A DNA stretch of 51,264 bases from a virus (IMGVR_UViG_3300030099_006345:33143-84406), one strand, 5' to 3'. Shown: positions 22,511-30,946, numbered from the stretch's first letter. The notes: a model not told the origin generated them from the sequence alone. Numbers and translations are program-made.

Positions 22511-22790
22511 CTGCTATGCTCCCATAAATATAGTTTTCTAATACTAAATAGTTCTTCTGTCCTTTAACTTCTACCTCAATCATCATTCTACGCTCTAAAA
22601 TGACATCAGTACCAATTGAAAGGCGGCACTTACAGTCATCTGCGAAGTCTAAAACTCTCGCTACTGCATAAGGTGATTCGGGTTTTTTATAGTCATCAGG
22701 CAGAGCTATCAAGCTTTGCTTAATTTCCACTTCTTCTTTCTCTTCTAATGGTTTGATCAATACATGTCTATTGTATACTTCGTTTATCAT
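22497..22790 (-). CDS. GroES-like co-chaperonin
   Basis: 97 aa, the size of GroES. The ATG at 22790 has GGAGGTAAA upstream. It has the GroES strand order: YNRHVLIKPLEEKEEVEIKQ, a mobile-loop region (SLIALPDDYKKPES), AVARVLDFADDC, then LSIGTDVILERRM and YLVLENYIYGSI. The pattern 'xxRHVLIKP ... G.V ... ENYIYGSI' parallels HDRVIVKRKE and ESDILAIVE in GroES. Sequence identity is low, as for T4 gp31. It would cap the phage GroEL (1-413) or host GroEL. Confidence 0.78.
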   Translation of the reverse strand: MINEVYNRHVLIKPLEEKEEVEIKQSLIALPDDYKKPESPYAVARVLDFADDCKCRLSIGTDVILERRMMIEVEVKGQKNYLVLENYIYGSIADEIN

Positions 22791-22879
22791 TTTACCTCCA
22801 AAAATTAATGATGGCTTGTCACGCAAAGAAAAGTTGCTACAAGCTCTATTCAACACCATAAGTCGAACAGCATGTGTAC

Positions 22880-22908
22880 ATTATAACACATTAAATGCTA
22901 TTTGTCAA
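22880..22908 (-). promoter_or_regulatory. Sigma-70 promoter for the GroES-like/thyX operon
   Basis: Minus strand TTGACA (22908-22903), 17-base spacer, TATAAT (22885-22880) with TG extension. It lies just after the terminator at 22917-22953. Confidence 0.85.
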
Positions 22909-22916
22909 GTATTTTT

Positions 22917-22953
22917 ATAAAAAAACCCCATATTAATTATATAGGGTTTTTTC
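22917..22953 (-). terminator. Rho-independent terminator after the Hc1-like gene
   Basis: Minus strand AAAAACCCTATAT, loop AATTA, ATATGGGGTTTTTTT. Nine core pairs (one G:U) extended by A/T pairs and a T-run. Confidence 0.85.
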
Positions 22954-22971
22954 TAGAACAACTTATTAACT

Positions 22972-23157
22972 CTACTCTTCGTTTTTACGTTCTTGAATCT
23001 CTTTACGCAATTCTTGGAATTCTTTACGAGATTCATGTAAAACCTTTCTAGCCCTAACAGCAGCTGCTTTGTAGCCGTAAGCATGTTCTTCAACCTTCTC
23101 AACATCGTTAAGAATATTGTTTAAGTTTTCTATTATTTGTAATATTTTATCTCTCAT
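22972..23157 (-). CDS. Small Hc1 histone-like protein
   Basis: 61 aa from the ATG at 23157 (AAGGAGTGGAT upstream). It has a helical N-terminus (RDKILQIIENLNNILNDVEK), then GYKAAAVRARKVLHESRKEF and a basic/acidic coiled C-terminus (LRKEIQERKNEE). The AAAxRARKxLxExxK pattern resembles Hc1-type bacterial histone-like proteins found in Chlamydia and many marine phages. Expected role: DNA binding or compaction. It ends just before a strong terminator. Confidence 0.6.
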   Translation of the reverse strand: MRDKILQIIENLNNILNDVEKVEEHAYGYKAAAVRARKVLHESRKEFQELRKEIQERKNEE

Positions 23158-23205
23158 ATCCACTCCTTTGTAATAATATGAAATTTGTAATATAAATAGT
23201 TTTAT

Positions 23206-25062
23206 TTATTTTATTTCACATGCTCCAGCTGCACAAGCAAGCTCTCCAGTGAGGTTTGTATTGTCATCAAGCTCTACAACTTTATCCAAATCAACCTCAA
23301 CAAGCGACTTCATTAGCTGCTCATACTGCTCTTTGGTACAATCCTCAAATGGTGCTTGTTTATAAGTGTGATCAGCAAATGGAAGAACAGATAATCCATT
23401 ATAATTTTTTCTATTTTCCCACATCCAATCTCCAACCTCTTCCCATTCTGGTTGTTTAATAGTTATTGTTGCAGATACGTTATTGGTGTTTTGGCCACTC
23501 CTATGTCCTTTGTTAACCCACTCTAGATGAACTTTCTTGACTCTTTCTAATAGATCCAATGCTGATTCATGGCGTGTAATTGCACCTTCAGGAGCTTTTT
23601 GAGGAACAGATATAACAGCAGTGTCGTGAGGGCTAAAGAACTCGTCTTCTACCAATTCTGGATGATTGATCTGAAGATATGTGTATATGCTCTCTGACTT
23701 TCCAACACGAATTCTTCGTATATAGTAATCATTATGCCATGCGTGGATTCCACTTGACGTTCCAAGGGTTAATGAGGTTGTTCCAGCTGGTTTTACTGTT
23801 GTGCAGCGAGCAGCAGGCTTGATTCCTATTTTCTCCGCAATTTCTGCGTTGATTAATTTAACAATCTCCGCAGCTTTGGACATATCAAGTTGCAACACTT
23901 TGCCAGAAGCAATACCAGTCATGGATACTCCAATAAGATAATCTTTCTCTGTATTTCTCTTCCAAACAGGGCGAAGATAGTGAAAGTCCGTATATGAAGC
24001 TTGCAAAGTTCCAATTATTGTTGCAGCTTGAGATCTTGCAATCAATTCGTCTTGTGTCTCGACATCACTTACATTTATTTCTGTAAGATTGCAGAACTGA
24101 TAAGGCCTAAGAGAGATTTCACAACAAGGGTTGCATCCATAGTCTTTGTCGTTTGTGAAATAAAATCCGGGTTCTCCTGCTCCAGACGCTCTTACACGAT
24201 CCCATAAATTAAGGAAGGTTTCCTTGTCTATTCTGTGTCTCATAATAACTACGGAATTATTTGCTCTTCCTCGTTGAGGATTGGTTTCCCACCAAGCTCC
24301 CGATTTAGCACTGAGCATATCATTATCAGTTGCACTGAACAAAGAAATAAGAGCAGCCCTCCTAATACCACCAGCAAGGACAGCGTCGGCGATGTAGCAT
24401 ATGATGTCGTGTACCTCGAGCGTTGATAGTTGGTCACCGCTTTCTTTTGCATCTAAAATACCCTCCATTTTTAGGAGGCACTCCTTTAAAGGTTGTGGAC
24501 CGGGAGCTTTCCCTCCACTAGTAATTAGTCTTGCACCTTTAGGACGGATATCAGAGAAATCAAATCTTAATTTTGAAGAGCCTGTGAAATACGACTTCAT
24601 AAGTGCATTTACAGCATCAGACCACCCCTCAATTGAGTCTCCAATCAGGAATCTTCTTGTTCTTTTTGTGCTTGGTTTATTAATTGCAGGCAGTTTCTCA
24701 ACATGATGGTTTTGTACTGAATAGCCTACACCAGTTCCTCCAAGGAGAAGAAACATAATCTCTCCAAAGACCTTCATGTGGTCAATTGGTGCATAAGCAC
24801 AGTTAAATATACGATTAGGAGAAACATCAATAGGTTTTCCTCCAAACTGCATTGAACGCATTGATGGCAATACTTTCTTATTGTAAACAAATGAATATGC
24901 CCATTCTATCACCTCTTTTAATTGTGGAAATTTCTTGAGGTGCATGTCTTTGTTTCTTGTTACCAATTCTTGCCAATTTTCTCTTCTTTGCTCTTCTGGA
25001 AGATACCGAGCATATTTCATGTGGACTGTTATGTCCGATAGTATGTTGTTTTCTATAGCCAT
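23206..25062 (-). CDS. nrdJ: Adenosylcobalamin-dependent (class II) ribonucleotide reductase
   Basis: 618 aa, shorter than the Lactobacillus enzyme (about 740). Motifs: LPSMRSMQFGGKP, FNCAYAPID (Cys of the redox pair), LLLGGTGVGYSVQ, NPCCEISL with the radical-site Cys, CNLTEINVS, KPAGTTSLTLGTSSGIHAW, and a C-terminal CAAGACEIK tail with the reducing cysteines. It reduces ribonucleotides to deoxyribonucleotides using B12, so replication depends on cobalamin from the host. No NrdA/NrdB or thioredoxin-type gene is seen here. A GGAG site precedes the ATG. Confidence 0.95.
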   Translation of the reverse strand: MAIENNILSDITVHMKYARYLPEEQRRENWQELVTRNKDMHLKKFPQLKEVIEWAYSFVYNKKVLPSMRSMQFGGKPIDVSPNRIFNCAYAPIDHMKVFGEIMFLLLGGTGVGYSVQNHHVEKLPAINKPSTKRTRRFLIGDSIEGWSDAVNALMKSYFTGSSKLRFDFSDIRPKGARLITSGGKAPGPQPLKECLLKMEGILDAKESGDQLSTLEVHDIICYIADAVLAGGIRRAALISLFSATDNDMLSAKSGAWWETNPQRGRANNSVVIMRHRIDKETFLNLWDRVRASGAGEPGFYFTNDKDYGCNPCCEISLRPYQFCNLTEINVSDVETQDELIARSQAATIIGTLQASYTDFHYLRPVWKRNTEKDYLIGVSMTGIASGKVLQLDMSKAAEIVKLINAEIAEKIGIKPAARCTTVKPAGTTSLTLGTSSGIHAWHNDYYIRRIRVGKSESIYTYLQINHPELVEDEFFSPHDTAVISVPQKAPEGAITRHESALDLLERVKKVHLEWVNKGHRSGQNTNNVSATITIKQPEWEEVGDWMWENRKNYNGLSVLPFADHTYKQAPFEDCTKEQYEQLMKSLVEVDLDKVVELDDNTNLTGELACAAGACEIK

Positions 25063-25074
25063 TTTGTTCTCCTT

Positions 25075-26436
25075 TTATTTTGATCCTGATAGTTTTGTGT
25101 AATACTTTTGAAGATTTTCTCTTTGCTCCTTTGCAGTGAGCACAGGCGTTTCTTCTTCACCTGTTCTTTCTAGCACCTCTATAGACACAGTTGCCCAATC
25201 AACAGCAGCAGGGAATACCAATCCATCTGGTCCGTTTCTGTTCTTAGCAATAAATATACGCCCCGAATTAGCTTGCTTATCCTGCGGAGTTCTCGATAAT
25301 GAAAAAATAAAGTCAGCAACAAAACATTTGTTAAAAGCCTCTGATATAGACTCCATTGTGATAACTTCAGCATTAAGACCTCCACGATTTGTTTGTGATG
25401 CTGTAATAAAGGCACAATTAAACTCGGTAGCCATGCCTCTAAGTTCTTCATAAATACTTTCCAAATCATGTCTCTTCTCGGAATTCCTTGTAGAAGTTGG
25501 TCTAAGAAGATCAGCATAATCAACAATTACAACATCGGGAAGGATGTTTTGTTTTTTTAGCTTTTCCAAATGAGACTTCAAGGAATTAGTCGAAGCAGAT
25601 TTAGTTGGATATTCTTTTATAATTAGTTTCCCCGGAATGTCGGAGATTCTTTCTTTAACAATTTCTTTTGAATCCATTATATCTCTAAGATCTACCTTCG
25701 ATAAACATGAGTCATAGCGGAGCCCAACAACAGTGTCTGCTAATTCCAAAGTATAATGAACAACTTTTTTACCAAGTTTTAAGGCTTGAGCTCCCAAGTG
25801 AACTAGTACCATAGACTTTCCAGCTCCTGTTGGAGCGATAACAACAGCCAATTCTTTACATCCAACTCCACCCTTAGTTATATCATCAATTCTCGACCAA
25901 CCAGTTGTTGTGGGTCTTCTTGACTTTCTTACATATCTTGCATCCATGTCTTTGTGGAAATCATGACCAAAATCTTGACTATTGCCTTTAGACATGGCTT
26001 CGTTTATAACTTTGGTTATAGAATCATAATCACTTTTCTTGATCATATCTACACATTCTAGCATAGCTTTCTTAAGAGTTTGTTTCTTACAAAAATCTAT
26101 AGATCTGTCTTTTATGAATTGTTTATCCTGTATAGGTCCAGAGGATTTGATTCTTGTATAGAATTCTGTTACTTGTTTTAAGATGGTTTTGTCCAAATTG
26201 TCTCCACCTTGCTTTAACAACATCTCTACAGTTGAATAATGAGGGTGTTGTCCATACTTTTCTCTATAATTTAGCAACATCTCAACAAAAGACCTGTGGT
26301 ATGTTTTATCGAAATAATCTATCTCTAATATTTCCTCAATTTGGTCACAAAACGGACGATCTTCAAGCATTAGTTGTGCAACTTTGTCCTGAAAGTCGGT
26401 ACCGTAGTTCATAAATGTTTCTTTACTTTTCTCCAT
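25075..26436 (-). CDS. Replicative DNA helicase, DnaB/gp41 family
   Basis: 453 aa from the ATG at 26436 (TTGGAGGATAT upstream). The C-terminal RecA-like domain shows Walker A VVIAPTGAGKSMVLVHLG, then KKVVHYTLELAD, Walker B LPDVVIVDYADLLRP and the motif FITASQTNRGG. FIFSLSRTPQDKQANSGRI and IAKNRNG complete the DnaB pattern. The N-terminal 150 residues are the helical collar part. It would unwind the fork ahead of the DnaE polymerase. No primase domain is seen in the window. Promoter at 26458-26485. Confidence 0.92.
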   Translation of the reverse strand: MEKSKETFMNYGTDFQDKVAQLMLEDRPFCDQIEEILEIDYFDKTYHRSFVEMLLNYREKYGQHPHYSTVEMLLKQGGDNLDKTILKQVTEFYTRIKSSGPIQDKQFIKDRSIDFCKKQTLKKAMLECVDMIKKSDYDSITKVINEAMSKGNSQDFGHDFHKDMDARYVRKSRRPTTTGWSRIDDITKGGVGCKELAVVIAPTGAGKSMVLVHLGAQALKLGKKVVHYTLELADTVVGLRYDSCLSKVDLRDIMDSKEIVKERISDIPGKLIIKEYPTKSASTNSLKSHLEKLKKQNILPDVVIVDYADLLRPTSTRNSEKRHDLESIYEELRGMATEFNCAFITASQTNRGGLNAEVITMESISEAFNKCFVADFIFSLSRTPQDKQANSGRIFIAKNRNGPDGLVFPAAVDWATVSIEVLERTGEEETPVLTAKEQRENLQKYYTKLSGSK

Positions 26437-26457
26437 ATATCCTCCAAATGTTCTATA

Positions 26458-26485
26458 AGTATAACATAAAAATGTCAACTGTCAA
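26458..26485 (-). promoter_or_regulatory. Sigma-70 promoter for the helicase/RNR operon
   Basis: Minus strand TTGACA (26485-26480), 16-base spacer, TATACT (26463-26458) with TG extension. The -35 lies inside the last codons of the exonuclease gene. Confidence 0.72.
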
Positions 26486-27431
26486 GTAAAATTTTATTAA
26501 AATTTCCAAAAAGTGTTTCGAGTTTTAATGTAATTTGCCCATCTTCCATCAATAGGCGTTGGAAATCAAGCTTTTGCCATTCAGCCTCGAAATTCTCAAT
26601 AGCAAAATTTATTTGTTCTCTGGTTATGGACGATATCACAGGTTTATACAATTGCATGATATCATAATTGTTCTGAATTAAATCAAGGTTGGCAAGAATG
26701 TTTTCATGAAGTTTAACCTTTTTGTCCACGTTTTTGCAAACTTCAGCAATTGTCTCAACGGTTTGTACCTTTTCTTCGCCCATAAAAGGAAAGCGATTTT
26801 TGATTGTTTTAAGACCAGCCCGAGGAACACCGGGCAAGTTATCTGACTTATCTCCAGCAATGGCACGAGCAAGGGCAAAATTATTGGGATGTATACCATG
26901 TTCCTCCATAAGAGACTGTTCATTGACCAACTTCTTTTGGATTGGTCGGTACAACATTGTGTCGTGTCTGATGAGTTGGAAGAAATCTCTATCGCTTGAG
27001 ATAATATATTTATCCCAGCCTCTATATTTATCGTGTCTAATAGCATAAGCGATAATATCATCGGCTTCCACATGGTCAACAACGATTTGAATTGTAGGTG
27101 TCTCATTTAAATACTCCACTAGTCTAATGTACTGATTTGCCTTATTGGCTGTTTGCTGTTTTTCGTTCAATTCTACCATTCTTCTATTAAAACGAATAGG
27201 CTTTCTTCCGTCCTTGTAGTTTTTGTTCATTTGTTTGCGTTTAGAGGACCCTGAATGGCCGTCCCAAGCGATTATAATCTCGTCAGGGCTAAACATACCG
27301 CAAACTTTCTGGAGACTCTTAATAAAGCCTATGGTGCCTCCTATGGGCTCTCCTGATGGGGCCAGTGTCGGATTCACAACATAGCTTCTTAAAAACATGT
27401 TGAGTCCGTCAATTATCATTAACTTCTTCAT
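26475..27431 (-). CDS. 5'-3' exonuclease (FEN/Pol I N-terminal type)
   Basis: 318 aa. It has the acidic clusters of the flap-nuclease family: MKKLMIIDGLNMFLRSY, then IIIAWDGHSG, VDHVEADDIIAY, YIISSDRDFFQLI and a helix-hairpin-helix AIAGDKSDNLPGVPRAGLKT. It would remove RNA primers or flaps like T4 RNase H. The gene has its own promoter (27455-27483), and GGAGG precedes the ATG. Confidence 0.94.
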   Translation of the reverse strand: MKKLMIIDGLNMFLRSYVVNPTLAPSGEPIGGTIGFIKSLQKVCGMFSPDEIIIAWDGHSGSSKRKQMNKNYKDGRKPIRFNRRMVELNEKQQTANKANQYIRLVEYLNETPTIQIVVDHVEADDIIAYAIRHDKYRGWDKYIISSDRDFFQLIRHDTMLYRPIQKKLVNEQSLMEEHGIHPNNFALARAIAGDKSDNLPGVPRAGLKTIKNRFPFMGEEKVQTVETIAEVCKNVDKKVKLHENILANLDLIQNNYDIMQLYKPVISSITREQINFAIENFEAEWQKLDFQRLLMEDGQITLKLETLFGNFNKILLDS

Positions 27432-27454
27432 CCATCCTCCTTTGATGTATTAGT

Positions 27455-27483
27455 ATAATAACATATCTGTTCTTATTTGTCAA
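27455..27483 (-). promoter_or_regulatory. Sigma-70 promoter for the exonuclease
   Basis: Minus strand TTGACA (27483-27478), 17-base spacer, TATTAT (27460-27455) with TG extension. Confidence 0.75.
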
Positions 27484-27493
27484 GTAAAATTAC

Positions 27494-28357
27494 TTATTTT
27501 TCTTGTTTCAAGCTTTCAATGAAGTCTATATCGACTCCCATTGTATCAAACCACCATTCTTTTGATTTACCTTGATACTTCGCTTTGTGTTTGTCTTTGT
27601 TGTACCTCTTGATAACCTTGTCCTGTCTTTGTTTTTCTTTTAGGTAGTGTTCGTTGTCCCAAGTTGATTGAAGGCGATAAAGCTCTCTCAAAAGCTTTCT
27701 AAAGACATACCCTTGTTCTTTGTTTGAAGGGTAATAGCCTGAATGTAGAAGTTTCTCACATGCCTCGATTAGGATCTCCTCTCTTGTCTGTTCGACAACT
27801 TCATTCACAAACATGTCAAGTCTTTGTAAACCGAACCCAACATCGATGCAAGTGCCGAGAGGATTGACTATATTTCCTATCTCAACATCGTCTTTGAAGA
27901 ACTCTGTACAATAACCTCCGATTTGTCCATCGGTCCATGTGCATTCGTCATCTGCTCTTATCTCAACATCATAATTGTCATAAAGACTCTTCCATTCTTC
28001 CATTTTATCGGGATGTATGGTCACATAGTCTATTTTGATCCCCAAGACATCCTCGACGAATTCCATCCAAAAGTCAACGGCTTGTTGAACCGTCAATTGT
28101 CTGAATGAGAACAAACCCATCATGTCAAAGTATAAGAAATGGGTGCCATCTCCTATCTCGTCCAAATCTTTTAGTCTAACACACGATTGTATGTTAGCTA
28201 TTGTTCCCACATCTTCTGATGAGAATTTCTTCTTAAACTGCTGCATTCCTGCTGGGCAGAACAGGGTTGTTTCATCATAAGGACACACAGTATCATCTAA
28301 CTGAAACTGTATGCCTTTTGATTCGCAATATTTACTGTATTCTTCTGTTATATTCAT
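27494..28357 (-). CDS. Alanyl-tRNA synthetase-like catalytic domain protein
   Basis: 287 aa from the ATG at 28357, coupled by TAATG to the small gene before it (GGAG upstream). The first 185 residues follow the AlaRS catalytic core: YDETTLFCPAGMQQFKKKF (cf. LLFTNAGMNQFK), motif 2 IQSCVRLKDL with Arg 61, THFLYFDMMGLFSF (cf. HTFFEMLGNFSFG), a YCTEFF segment (cf. CSEIF), and motif 3 IDVGFGLQRL with Gly 174 and Arg 179. In cellular AlaRS motif 3 is GxGLERL; here Glu is Gln. The editing and C-Ala domains are absent, while residues 190-287 are helical and basic. Cellular AlaRS is about 875 aa. It may charge tRNA-Ala without proofreading or activate alanine for another acceptor. Confidence 0.82.
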   Translation of the reverse strand: MNITEEYSKYCESKGIQFQLDDTVCPYDETTLFCPAGMQQFKKKFSSEDVGTIANIQSCVRLKDLDEIGDGTHFLYFDMMGLFSFRQLTVQQAVDFWMEFVEDVLGIKIDYVTIHPDKMEEWKSLYDNYDVEIRADDECTWTDGQIGGYCTEFFKDDVEIGNIVNPLGTCIDVGFGLQRLDMFVNEVVEQTREEILIEACEKLLHSGYYPSNKEQGYVFRKLLRELYRLQSTWDNEHYLKEKQRQDKVIKRYNKDKHKAKYQGKSKEWWFDTMGVDIDFIESLKQEK

Positions 28358-28449
28358 TATCTCCAATCCTGATGAATTGCCCATGATCCAATCATTGGTG
28401 CAATAATAAATACGACAGCAAATGCTATCCATAATTCTGTATAATCCAT
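28357..28449 (-). CDS. 30-residue membrane peptide
   Basis: MDYTELWIAFAVVFIIAPMI plus a short tail GSWAIHQDWR. One membrane span, with AAGGAGAAATAAA before the ATG at 28449. The stop is TAATG with the AlaRS-like start, so the two are translated together. Unknown function. Confidence 0.6.
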   Translation of the reverse strand: MDYTELWIAFAVVFIIAPMIGSWAIHQDWR

Positions 28450-28450
28450 T

Positions 28451-29383
28451 TTATTTCTCCTTCATTAGATTACGCATTTTAAAGAGTGCTTGCTCTTTGT
28501 GCTTGGCTTCAAGCATAATGTCCATTGGCAAACCATAGGTGTTTATTGGTCGGACATATGAGTCTGAGTGGGCTTGGGGTTTGATCTTTGGATCTCCGTA
28601 TTCATCTGATCTAGACTCTGAATAGTGAACCACAGGGCGAACACCCACATCCCAAGTGGAAAGAGCCATTTCAAGAGCTTCTTGCTCTGATTGACCTCCA
28701 CTGTGTAAACTGTGGTGATGATAGTCAAATACCACAGGAATGCCAATGCGTTTAAAGATATTATCATATAATTCCCTCGTTGTGTACAATGATGGTTTAT
28801 CATCGTTTTCGACTGTTAGTCTTGTTTTGACGGCTTCTGATAATCTTTGAAAATTCTTGCAAAAGTTACCAACGGCCATAGGTTTGTCATCATAAGCTGC
28901 TCCTACGTGAATGTTAATTTTAGCATAAGTAGTTCTTGGAAGACACATGAGATCAAATATCTCACCATGGATCTCCAAGTCTCTCATGGTTCTTAGTATG
29001 ACTTCCTCTCTTGGAGAGGTTAGTTTGTTGAAGGGGCCCGGATGCGTAGTTACACGAATGTCGTTTTCTGCTGCATACAGACCTGCTTCGTACAAAGCTT
29101 CAGATATTTGTTCGTATTCTGGAAGCTCTGTTAGTTGATATTCAGATGCCCACGGGATTAAGTCCGAAGACATTCTGAAGAAATTAATATTGTTTTCTTT
29201 ATTCCATTTAAGTATTTTAAGTAAGTCTCTGCAATTTGCAAGAGACAATTGTGAAGCATAAGCTATTCCCTTTTCTTGAAAGGTTCTTTTGATCATACTT
29301 CTGTTTGTTGTTATGCGTTGTTTCTTTGGTCTTTGTGAAAAGCCCATATTGATACAAGCATAGCCCAATCTATAATTAGACAT
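28451..29383 (-). CDS. uvsE: UV damage endonuclease (UVDE/UvsE)
   Basis: 310 aa. It matches the UVDE TIM-barrel throughout: RLGYACINMGFSQ, FFRMSSDLIPWASE, RVTTHPGPFNKL, KINIHVGAAYDDK, RLTVENDDKPSL, IPVVFDYHHHSLH, and VRPVVHYSESRS. It nicks 5' of cyclobutane dimers and (6-4) photoproducts and so would repair phage or host DNA in sunlit water. Promoter at 29405-29433; CGGAGGATAA precedes the ATG. Confidence 0.95.
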   Translation of the reverse strand: MSNYRLGYACINMGFSQRPKKQRITTNRSMIKRTFQEKGIAYASQLSLANCRDLLKILKWNKENNINFFRMSSDLIPWASEYQLTELPEYEQISEALYEAGLYAAENDIRVTTHPGPFNKLTSPREEVILRTMRDLEIHGEIFDLMCLPRTTYAKINIHVGAAYDDKPMAVGNFCKNFQRLSEAVKTRLTVENDDKPSLYTTRELYDNIFKRIGIPVVFDYHHHSLHSGGQSEQEALEMALSTWDVGVRPVVHYSESRSDEYGDPKIKPQAHSDSYVRPINTYGLPMDIMLEAKHKEQALFKMRNLMKEK

Positions 29384-29404
29384 TTATCCTCCGTTGTTGT
29401 TTAT

Positions 29405-29433
29405 ATTATAACATGCTTACAATTATTTGTCAA
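29405..29433 (-). promoter_or_regulatory. Sigma-70 promoter for the UVDE/AlaRS-like operon
   Basis: Minus strand TTGACA (29433-29428), 17-base spacer, TATAAT (29410-29405) with TG extension. A CAACAACGGAGGATAA leader follows. Confidence 0.85.
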
Positions 29434-29734
29434 ATAATTTGTCCCACTCTTTTTTAGTTGTGATAGAAACCCACTCACCATCGTCATTCATATAATGAAA
29501 TACCTCATATATATAAGCTCCATCATAATCTTCATAAGGATCTTGGTGCGACCAAACAAATTCCAAATTGTCTATTAAGGACAAATACTCTATCATCCAT
29601 TTTTCATGTGGATCTCCCCAAGGCAAAGTACCTATATAAAGATAACCTTCTCTAATTATACATCCAAAGTCTTGCATTTGCAAACCTTGATCAATATCGT
29701 AATAATCAATCTTTATTAGTGTGCCTAACTTCAT
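29423..29734 (-). CDS. Small beta-rich protein, distant GDLV-like
   Basis: 103 aa from the ATG at 29734, chosen for GGAGACTGCT upstream. It opens MKLGTLIKIDYYDIDQGLQM, then FGCIIREGYLYIGTL and KWMIEYLS. This is the same strand-turn order as the GDLV proteins, with GTLI in place of GDLV. The C-terminus is acidic and aromatic (EDYDGAYIYEVFHYMNDDGE). It lies directly after the uvsX terminator. Confidence 0.55.
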   Translation of the reverse strand: MKLGTLIKIDYYDIDQGLQMQDFGCIIREGYLYIGTLPWGDPHEKWMIEYLSLIDNLEFVWSHQDPYEDYDGAYIYEVFHYMNDDGEWVSITTKKEWDKLFDK

Positions 29735-29776
29735 AGCAGTCTCCATACAGTAATTATGGTTCCTTTTTATTATATA

Positions 29777-29809
29777 AAGAAAAAACCCCCAACGCAATGT
29801 CGGGGGTTT
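29777..29809 (-). terminator. Rho-independent terminator of uvsX
   Basis: Minus strand AAACCCCC, 11-base loop, GGGGGTTTTTTCTTT. Confidence 0.85.
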
Positions 29810-29827
29810 AACAACAGGAGTACATGT

Positions 29828-30946
29828 TTAATCGTTATGATAGTCATAATCTTCTATATTCTCAGGTTTTATATTAGTTCCAGATAATTCAAATTTCTTT
29901 ATCAATTCATTGTCCATTATATCTAAGACCATCTTTTTAAAACCATCTTTCTTCATCAATTCCATCCATTCTTTTGAACGAAACTTGAGTTCTTTTCCTT
30001 TGTAACTTATTAGGCACCATCCACCAGCTACTTTGTAATTCTCTGATTGTTTTACAACTTCGAACCAAGACTCTTCATCCATGATACCAACTCTATCGCC
30101 CCAGCGAATTTGGAATACAGCCATTCTGTCTTGAGTTCCGAAACGAGATTTAACTATCTTTGCTTTTACCTCTGATCCTACTCTTCTGTCTCCTTCCATT
30201 ACGAAAGAAGCTTTTGATTTACGACCTGTAAGCCATATTCTAAGTGAACAAGCAAACTCAATTGCTTTTCCACCCGGTGCTGTGTATGGTGTTAGGCGAG
30301 CTTCTGCTATATTTGAGGTTATATTGGTTTTTAACTGATTTATAAGGATCAGTGTATGTTGTCCGTTAGCAATTGGGGTTGTTATTTTTGGAAAACCTTT
30401 GGAAAAGACCCTTGGTTTTACTGCCATTGATGATTGTGGATTGAAGTCACCTTCTATATCGCTTTCTGTTGGGGTCATAGCAATAGAGTCCCAAATGAAA
30501 ACAAACTGAACTCCTTCGTAGTCAGGATCATTCATAGTATCCTCAATTCCTTTGAGAACTTTCTCAACAGATACTGCTTGTGTATAAAGAAACATCCCTT
30601 CTTCTAAATCAATTCCTGCATCTTTTACAAACTTTCTATCAAGGGCAGACTCAGAGTCATAGTAAACCACTACCTTGCCTTGTTTAATTGCTCGGGCTGC
30701 TATTTGTATAGCCATATAAGACTTACCTACAGAGGATAGTCCTGCAATCTCTGTTATTTTACCAACAGGTATACCTCCCATTTTTCCTTTACATGTTATT
30801 GAATCAAGCCATCGGGATCCTGTTGGTATCCATTCTTTCACAATTGTTGGGTTGTCTTCCAAAAGATCGTAGGAAGCTGCTATACCCATAGCTTTGTTCA
30901 TTGATTTTTTAAGCTTTGCTAATGCTATTTTTCCTGCTTTTGCCAT
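29828..30946 (-). CDS. uvsX: RecA-like recombinase UvsX
   Basis: 372 aa from the ATG at 30946 (AAAGGAATAA upstream). Walker A is ITEIAGLSSVGKSYMAIQIA, followed by KVVVYYDSESALDRKF, the catalytic Glu region, Walker B VQFVFIWDSIAMTP, and LILINQLKTNITSNI, APGGKAIEF. The size and order match RecA/UvsX. It would carry out strand exchange in recombination-dependent replication with gp32 (32823) and the helicase. It has a long structured leader. Confidence 0.93.
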   Translation of the reverse strand: MAKAGKIALAKLKKSMNKAMGIAASYDLLEDNPTIVKEWIPTGSRWLDSITCKGKMGGIPVGKITEIAGLSSVGKSYMAIQIAARAIKQGKVVVYYDSESALDRKFVKDAGIDLEEGMFLYTQAVSVEKVLKGIEDTMNDPDYEGVQFVFIWDSIAMTPTESDIEGDFNPQSSMAVKPRVFSKGFPKITTPIANGQHTLILINQLKTNITSNIAEARLTPYTAPGGKAIEFACSLRIWLTGRKSKASFVMEGDRRVGSEVKAKIVKSRFGTQDRMAVFQIRWGDRVGIMDEESWFEVVKQSENYKVAGGWCLISYKGKELKFRSKEWMELMKKDGFKKMVLDIMDNELIKKFELSGTNIKPENIEDYDYHND

